Below, one piece after another: positions 6,534-10,749 of a stretch of 10,749 nt of DNA. The translations under genes and the position numbers were made by a program. Origin of the DNA: Bacteroidales bacterium UBA5072 (GTDB taxonomy: Bacteria; Bacteroidota; Bacteroidia; Bacteroidales; UBA10428); assembly GCA_002415855.1 (NCBI GenBank), contig DIAS01000150.1:1-10749 (forward strand). Direction: 5' to 3'. The notes below the pieces were generated by a model. It was not told the DNA's origin and ran no database searches. It saw nothing but the letters and a program-made list of their open reading frames with translations. Numbering within the stretch: position 1 is the first letter of the stretch; each line of letters begins with the position of its first letter.

Positions 6534-7892
6534 ATGGAACTCTTTCTGACAATTGCCATCCTTATCGTTGCGCTGTTGGTTCTGCTGCTGCAGCTTTTTG
6601 TAATGCCCGGGAAGATCCTTTCCGCTATGAAATCGCGCCTGGATGAGACCGATAAAAACAACAGCAGGATCGAGAGCATGGTCAGGGACGAAGTGAGAGT
6701 CAACCGGCAGGAACTATCGGGGACCCTCACAAATTTTCAGACGTCCTTTCTGGAGGCCCTGAATACCATCTCAAAGACACAGCTGGACCAGCTTAAGTCC
6801 ATAACAGATTCGAACCGCGAGGAACTTTCGCGCACGTTGAAGGAATTTCAGGCGGCCTTTGACAGGAATGTCGAATCATTCAATAACACCCAGAAAGAAA
6901 AGTTCGGCCAGCTGGAGATGAAGCAGCAGGAGCTGATTCAAAATACCGAGAAGAAACTGGAACAGATGCGCGAAACGGTGGATGAAAAGCTGCAGAAAAC
7001 CTTGAATGAGAGGTTGGGACAATCCTTTGAGCTGGTAAGCAAACAGCTGGAGAGTGTGCAGAAAGGGTTGGGAGAAATGCAGAACCTGGCACAGGATGTG
7101 GGCGGGCTCAAGAAGGTCCTGAGCAATGTTAAAATGCGCGGTGGTCTGGGAGAAGTACGGCTCGAAATGTTGCTTGAACAGGTATTGGCCCCGGAGCAAT
7201 ATGAGGCCAATGTCAGGACAAAGAAAGGTTCATCGGATGTTGTGGAGTTTGCCATCAAACTGCCGGGCAAAGATGAGGAGAAAGGTGTTGTGTATCTTCC
7301 CATCGATGCCAAGTTTCCGCAGGAAGCCTATCATCACCTTACGGATGCTTATGAATTAGGTGACGCTGATGCCGTTGAGATTGCATCAAAAGGTCTGGAA
7401 GCGATCATCAAAAAGATGGCCCGGGATATACAGGACAAATATATCGATCCTCCCAATACAACCGAGTTTGGTATCATGTTCCTGCCCTTTGAAGGCTTGT
7501 TTGCCGAGGTCATCAGGCGTTCCGAACTGATTGAGCAGTTACAGCGGGATTACAGGATCATGGTTACGGGACCCACAACGCTGGCCGCCATTCTGAACAG
7601 TCTTCAAATGGGTTTTAAAACACTGGCTATTCAGAAACGAAGCAGTGAAGTGTGGAAGGTCCTGGGAGCTATTAAAACCGAATTTGGCAAATTCGGGGGA
7701 ATGCTTGAGAAAGCCCAGAAGAACCTGCACACCGCAACAAACCAGCTGGATGAGCTGGTTGGCAAGAGGACCAAAGCCATTCAGCGCAGGTTGAGGGATG
7801 TTGAATCACTTCCGGCTGGAGAGACTGCACAATATCTGCCCGAGATGACCGATCAGGATAATGATACGGAGGAGGAACAGGAGGAAGTATAA
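6534..7892 (+). CDS. rmuC: DNA recombination protein RmuC
   Basis: RmuC-family protein, 452 aa, of normal length. Residues 2-24 form an N-terminal membrane anchor. A long, charged, Q/E/K-rich coiled coil spans about 35-195. The nuclease-like RmuC domain (about 195-420) shows RGGLGEVRLEMLLEQ (202-216) and LPIDAKFP (255-262), whose D258 and K260 fit a PD-(D/E)xK core, then FLPFEGLFAEV (316-326) and VTGPTTLAAILNSLQMGF (344-361), both very typical. The tail from about 439 is strongly acidic. Known: RmuC limits inversions and rearrangements at short repeats in E. coli; its biochemical activity is inferred from the fold. First gene of a probable operon, 37 bases before gmhA. The start ATG directly precedes the anchor and no upstream alternative is plausible. 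The coiled coil contains a visible 37-residue duplication (57-87 against 94-124). Confidence 0.95.
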   Translation: MELFLTIAILIVALLVLLLQLFVMPGKILSAMKSRLDETDKNNSRIESMVRDEVRVNRQELSGTLTNFQTSFLEALNTISKTQLDQLKSITDSNREELSRTLKEFQAAFDRNVESFNNTQKEKFGQLEMKQQELIQNTEKKLEQMRETVDEKLQKTLNERLGQSFELVSKQLESVQKGLGEMQNLAQDVGGLKKVLSNVKMRGGLGEVRLEMLLEQVLAPEQYEANVRTKKGSSDVVEFAIKLPGKDEEKGVVYLPIDAKFPQEAYHHLTDAYELGDADAVEIASKGLEAIIKKMARDIQDKYIDPPNTTEFGIMFLPFEGLFAEVIRRSELIEQLQRDYRIMVTGPTTLAAILNSLQMGFKTLAIQKRSSEVWKVLGAIKTEFGKFGGMLEKAQKNLHTATNQLDELVGKRTKAIQRRLRDVESLPAGETAQYLPEMTDQDNDTEEEQEEV

Positions 7893-7929
7893 CCATTGAG
7901 GGATTTGCGTTAATAAAAGATCAGGGAGT

Positions 7930-8496
7930 ATGAACAATATCAAGCAGGAGTTCAGAGAAGCCATGACAGTGCTGGAAAGCTTCCTTTCCGATGACAGGAA
8001 CTTTTTGAGTATTGAACTCGCGGGGTCGGTTATGGCTGAGTCGCTAAAACAGGGGCATAAAATTATATCTTGCGGGAACGGGGGATCGATGTGCGATGCC
8101 ATGCACTTTGCCGAGGAACTTTCGGGCTTTTACCGGGATCACCGCAAAGCTCTGGCAGCGTTGTCCATATCAGATCCGGCACACCTCACATGCACCGGTA
8201 ACGATCTTGGGTTTGAGCATGTCTTTTCACGCTATGTGGAGGCAGTCGGTCAGGAAGGTGATGTGCTCCTGGCTGTCAGTACCAGCGGAAATTCTGCCAA
8301 TGTCAACAATGCTGCTGCAATCGCCCGTTCGAAAAAAATGAAAGTTATCGGCCTTACCGGAAAAGATGGCGGAAAGCTCGCGGCATTATGTGATGTGGAG
8401 ATAAGGGCACCTTACACAAAATACTCCGACAGGACCCAGGAGATCCATATTAAAGTCATTCATGCGCTCATACATCTGATTGAGAAGAACATCTAA
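7930..8496 (+). CDS. gmhA: Phosphoheptose isomerase GmhA
   Basis: D-sedoheptulose-7-phosphate isomerase, 188 aa, making D-glycero-D-manno-heptose 7-phosphate, the first step towards ADP-heptose for the LPS inner core; cytosolic, and tetrameric in known members. It is a single SIS domain that aligns with E. coli GmhA almost end to end with an offset of two residues. Motifs: SCGNGGS (47-53), CDAMHFAEEL (55-64), GNDLGF (90-95), STSGNSANV (117-125) and RTQEIHIKVIH (168-178). The metal/catalytic set His61, Glu65, Gln172 and His180 of the characterised enzymes corresponds to H59, E63, Q170 and H178, all kept, so activity is expected. M54 replaces the His found at that place in E. coli. AGGGAG (7923-7928) is only one base from the ATG, too close for a standard Shine-Dalgarno. 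The remaining heptose genes (hldE/gmhB type) are not in the window. Confidence 0.96.
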   Translation: MNNIKQEFREAMTVLESFLSDDRNFLSIELAGSVMAESLKQGHKIISCGNGGSMCDAMHFAEELSGFYRDHRKALAALSISDPAHLTCTGNDLGFEHVFSRYVEAVGQEGDVLLAVSTSGNSANVNNAAAIARSKKMKVIGLTGKDGGKLAALCDVEIRAPYTKYSDRTQEIHIKVIHALIHLIEKNI

Positions 8497-8522
8497 CACT
8501 TGCTGCCTGAACCGATGACTGT

Positions 8523-9980
8523 ATGAAGGGTAATTTCACTGGCATAATCTCACGGGGTATCCTTCCTGCCCTTGTTTTCTTTCTGGCTTTCATTACCTGT
8601 CAGGCCCAGCAGAACAACACCCTCTTTTTCATGTATTCGTTGCCTGAGTCAAATTTTGTTAATCCTGCAGTTCAGGGAGGGTGCGGCGACTTTATCGGGC
8701 TGCCCGTGATTTCCTCCTTTCACATGAACATCGCCAACAGCGGGTTTACAGCAGGGAATGTCATTAAAGTTTTCACCAATGGCAGCATCCAAAGAAGACC
8801 CGATTTTAATACCGACAGGATGGGAGACCTGAACTACTTCCTTTCAGAGTTCCACAGCACGTTGCTGGCAGTGGGCTTACAAAGGAATGACAACTACTAT
8901 ACCTTCACCGTAACAGAAAAGGATGATGAAACGGCTCTCTACACCCGTGACCTTACAGCGTTTATTCTCAGAGGAGATCCTGAGTTTGAAGGGGAACATA
9001 TCCTGCTCAAAGGCATGAACATGTCCCTGAATCATTACAGGGAGTTTGCCTTTGGCATTTCAAAAAAGTTTTCCGGCAGACTAATTCTGGGTGCGAAGGC
9101 CAAAGTATTGTTTGGTGAGTTTAACTTTACCACAGGGAACAGCACCTTCGGCATTTACGTTGATGAAAACTCCGATGATCTTATCTTTGAAATTGACGGA
9201 GGGTATAACAGCTCGTTGCCCTATTCCCTGCAGGAGGAAAGTCCGGGTACCTATCGGTTCTATAACCGGTATGATGCGCCAATCGGAAAGTACATGACGA
9301 ACTTACGCAATCCGGGATTTGCGCTCGATTTTGGATTCATTTACAAATATAGTGAACGGATGACCTTTTCCGGTAGCCTGCTCGATCTGGGAATGATATT
9401 TTACAGAAGCAACACAACAAACTATCATCTCTCAGGAAGCTATGCCTATAACGGACCCTTTGGCAGGTCGATGATAACTGATACCTATCTCTGGGACGTA
9501 TTTGATGAACTGAATCAAAACATGTCATCCGAGGTGACCGAGAATCCGTATACATACACCCTGAGTCCCAGAATGTATCTGGGAACAGCTTATCAATGGA
9601 AAAATTGGCTCGATGTGAATTTTCTGCTCTATAACCGTTATCTGCCTCACAAATTGCAAACGGGAGCAACAGCCTCCCTGTTGGCAAAGCCTTCAGACAA
9701 TTTTGAAGCCAGCGTGAGCTGGTCCTATATGAACAGGAGCATCACCAACGTCGGCGTTGGATTCAGCTATTTAATGAATTCGCTCCAGTTGTATGTAGTC
9801 AGTGATAATATTTTGGGCATGATTCTGCCCATGAGTACAAAAAATGTTAATATCAGACTCGGCATTAATCTGAAATTAGGCTGCAAAGAAAGATTCAACA
9901 TTGACCAGTGTGGTTGTGCGTGGCTCAGGGATGCTGAAACTCGCCGGGCAAGGATGGAAAGTGCCAGACGTAAGAAATAG
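8523..9980 (+). CDS. DUF5723-type outer-membrane protein
   Basis: A 485-residue exported protein. An N-terminal signal peptide has a hydrophobic core at about 12-26 and probable cleavage after CQA near residue 28. The mature start, LFFMYSLPESNFVNPAVQG (34-52), followed by GDFIGLPVISSF (55-66), is the pattern I associate with DUF5723, a Bacteroidota family of predicted outer-membrane barrels distantly like PorP/SprF. The body is rich in amphipathic aromatic strands (for example EFAFGISKKFSGRLILGAKAK) ending in VNIRLGINLKLGC. An unusual tail follows, with C454, C463 and C465 and a run of basic residues to the end. Role unknown; a structural or transport part in the outer membrane is inference. 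The gene begins 26 bases after gmhA and is probably co-transcribed with it and rmuC. The first ATG after gmhA (8514) hits a stop almost at once, so 8523 is the start. Confidence 0.8.
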   Translation: MKGNFTGIISRGILPALVFFLAFITCQAQQNNTLFFMYSLPESNFVNPAVQGGCGDFIGLPVISSFHMNIANSGFTAGNVIKVFTNGSIQRRPDFNTDRMGDLNYFLSEFHSTLLAVGLQRNDNYYTFTVTEKDDETALYTRDLTAFILRGDPEFEGEHILLKGMNMSLNHYREFAFGISKKFSGRLILGAKAKVLFGEFNFTTGNSTFGIYVDENSDDLIFEIDGGYNSSLPYSLQEESPGTYRFYNRYDAPIGKYMTNLRNPGFALDFGFIYKYSERMTFSGSLLDLGMIFYRSNTTNYHLSGSYAYNGPFGRSMITDTYLWDVFDELNQNMSSEVTENPYTYTLSPRMYLGTAYQWKNWLDVNFLLYNRYLPHKLQTGATASLLAKPSDNFEASVSWSYMNRSITNVGVGFSYLMNSLQLYVVSDNILGMILPMSTKNVNIRLGINLKLGCKERFNIDQCGCAWLRDAETRRARMESARRKK

Positions 9981-10019
9981 GAAAAGCGCCATTTTTACCT
10001 GGATCAACTGGCCAATACA

Positions 10020-10049
10020 AATGCCCTGAAATCAGAAAATCAGGGCATT
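10020..10049. terminator. Hairpin between convergent genes, probable bidirectional terminator
   Basis: AATGCCCTGA (10020-10029) and TCAGGGCATT (10040-10049) form a perfect 10-bp stem around a 10-base loop, AATCAGAAAA. It sits in the 93-base gap between the stops of the DUF5723-type gene (+) and the small secreted protein (-), where a shared terminator is expected. The T-runs after the stem are weak on both strands (CTATG on plus, TGTATT on minus), so efficiency is uncertain. Confidence 0.6.
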
Positions 10050-10073
10050 CTATGACCTGCAAAGGCTTATAAG

Positions 10074-10571
10074 CTATTTGACTTTGGTGAATTTTTCGTC
10101 TGATATTTTTACGCCGTCTTTGTTCAGCTCGGTCCAGATCCTTTCTGTGGGACTTGTTGCAACCATTTCAAATTTCAACCATACTGATTCGGGCTTAAAT
10201 TTGTCAACTACATCTACCAGGAACTTTTTATCAGGGTTGTACTGACCGATCCAGGTAAGATAATTTCCATCGGCCCATAGTACAAAGCCCTTTATCTTGC
10301 CGTCACCTGAATCGAAACCCACATTATTCATGTACAACGGAATTTTCTGATCCTTAACAATCTGATATACATTTATTACGTAGGCTTTACCATATTGCTG
10401 GCAATCCCATACTTCCAGGGTGTCTTTACCAACATTTGCCTGCCAGGTTCCGAGAAAAGTACTAAATGATTCGAGCTGATTGGGCTGCGGCTGTGTTGTC
10501 TGTGCCTGTAATCCATTTATGCAGATCAAAAGGAATACAGCAATTGTCAGGGGTAGACAGATTTTTTTCAT
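10074..10571 (-). CDS. Hypothetical small secreted protein, lipocalin/DUF1579-like fold possible
   Basis: A 165-residue protein with a clear type I signal peptide: MKK, a hydrophobic core to about residue 18, and likely cleavage after LQA (23). No lipobox cysteine is placed for lipidation. The mature part starts with a Q/P/T-rich linker, then FLGTWQAN (39-46), a motif seen at the start of small lipocalin-like or DUF1579-type beta-barrels, and continues as alternating strands: GKAYVINVYQIV, GKIKGFVLWADGNYLTWIGQY, WLKFEMVA and RIWTELN. The ending ISDEKFTKVK also suits that fold (a final strand of the type DG...F.KV). The family call is tentative and no ligand can be inferred. The gene is transcribed alone, convergent with the DUF5723-type gene, and shares the hairpin between them. 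The ATG at 10571 is the only reasonable start. Confidence 0.72.
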   Translation of the reverse strand: MKKICLPLTIAVFLLICINGLQAQTTQPQPNQLESFSTFLGTWQANVGKDTLEVWDCQQYGKAYVINVYQIVKDQKIPLYMNNVGFDSGDGKIKGFVLWADGNYLTWIGQYNPDKKFLVDVVDKFKPESVWLKFEMVATSPTERIWTELNKDGVKISDEKFTKVK

Positions 10572-10613
10572 AGGATTTGTGTTTGGTTAATGGAGGAGAA
10601 TAAATAACCTAAT

Positions 10614-10642
10614 AATTTACAACAATTTATAACTTAAGTCAA
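10614..10642 (-). promoter_or_regulatory. Possible promoter upstream of the small secreted protein
   Basis: On the minus strand TTGACT (10642-10637) is followed after exactly 17 bases by TAAATT (10619-10614), a sigma70-like layout (5/6 and 4/6 matches). It sits 43 bases before the ATG. Bacteroidota normally use a different consensus, so this may be coincidence in AT-rich DNA; a TTG/TAnnTTTG pair is not obvious here. Confidence 0.25.
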
Positions 10643-10749
10643 GTGAAATTTGACGAATTTGACAGGTGCAGGACCCCTTGAAGGTGGATTCAACGTTGAT
10701 AAGTAAACAGTAGCCCCCGCTCGACGAAGTTGCACCCGCCTGTCCAGTC

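Noticed and set aside
6876..7312. Overlapping minus-strand open frames of 70-124 codons within rmuC
   Set aside because: They are antisense to the Gln/Glu/Leu-rich coiled coil, which naturally gives stop-poor complementary frames rich in Leu, Phe and Ser. Not genes.
8601..8606. Cysteine in FITCQAQ as a lipoprotein attachment site
   Set aside because: The residue before the cysteine is Thr rather than Gly/Ala/Ser, and a normal type I cleavage site (CQA) follows directly, so a lipobox is not supported.
10690..10699. Perfect 10-bp palindrome TCAACGTTGA
   Set aside because: A 10-bp palindrome is expected several times by chance in a window of this size. It does not extend further and is far from any mapped start.
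10690..10749. Possible C-terminus of a minus-strand gene entering from the right (19 codons then TGA)
   Set aside because: Too short and not recognisable as any family; a second frame is also open, so neither can be called. Kept only as part of the right-edge finding.

Overview
The window reads as ordinary chromosomal DNA of a Gram-negative Bacteroidota bacterium, most likely an environmental or anaerobic Bacteroidales-type organism. The reasons are a DUF5723-type outer-membrane protein, a Tat-exported Gfo/Idh/MocA oxidoreductase, a GmhA heptose isomerase (an LPS/ADP-heptose enzyme), AT-rich leaders with almost no Shine-Dalgarno sequences, and promoter-like elements of the TTG/TAnnTTTG type. 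The oxygen-sensitive activase/dehydratase-type protein at the left edge suggests anaerobic metabolism. The assignment rests on gene content only.

Layout. Bases 1-3399 (+) encode a very large Fe-S protein that joins a 2-hydroxyacyl-CoA dehydratase activase (BcrAD/BadFG ASKHA ATPase) to DUF2229 and HgdB-like regions. It is probably missing its N-terminus. After a short leader with a plausible promoter comes a small secreted beta-rich, possibly barrel-forming protein (3521-4252, +), then a seven-helix membrane protein (4300-4914, +). Convergent to these is a Tat-exported dehydrogenase-like protein (6396-5005, -), closed by a clear intrinsic terminator at 4953-4981. A divergent AT-rich control region (6397-6533) separates it from a probable three-gene operon on the + strand: rmuC (6534-7892), gmhA (7930-8496) and a DUF5723-type outer-membrane protein (8523-9980). 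A perfect 10-bp-stem hairpin at 10020-10049 lies between this operon and a convergent small secreted protein (10571-10074, -). The last ~90 bases are non-coding or unassigned and differ in composition.

How the genes fit together. Several products belong to the cell envelope: GmhA feeds LPS-core heptose synthesis, the DUF5723 and 254-aa proteins are probably outer-membrane, and the dehydrogenase and the 165-aa protein are exported. RmuC and the activase fusion are unrelated in function. I see no phage, CRISPR, toxin-antitoxin, transposase or defence cassette. I do not find a convincing new multi-gene system. The most notable items are the activase fusion, an 11-bp direct repeat next to a promoter-like element, an internal duplication in the RmuC coiled coil, the Cys-rich basic tail of the DUF5723 protein and the odd right edge.
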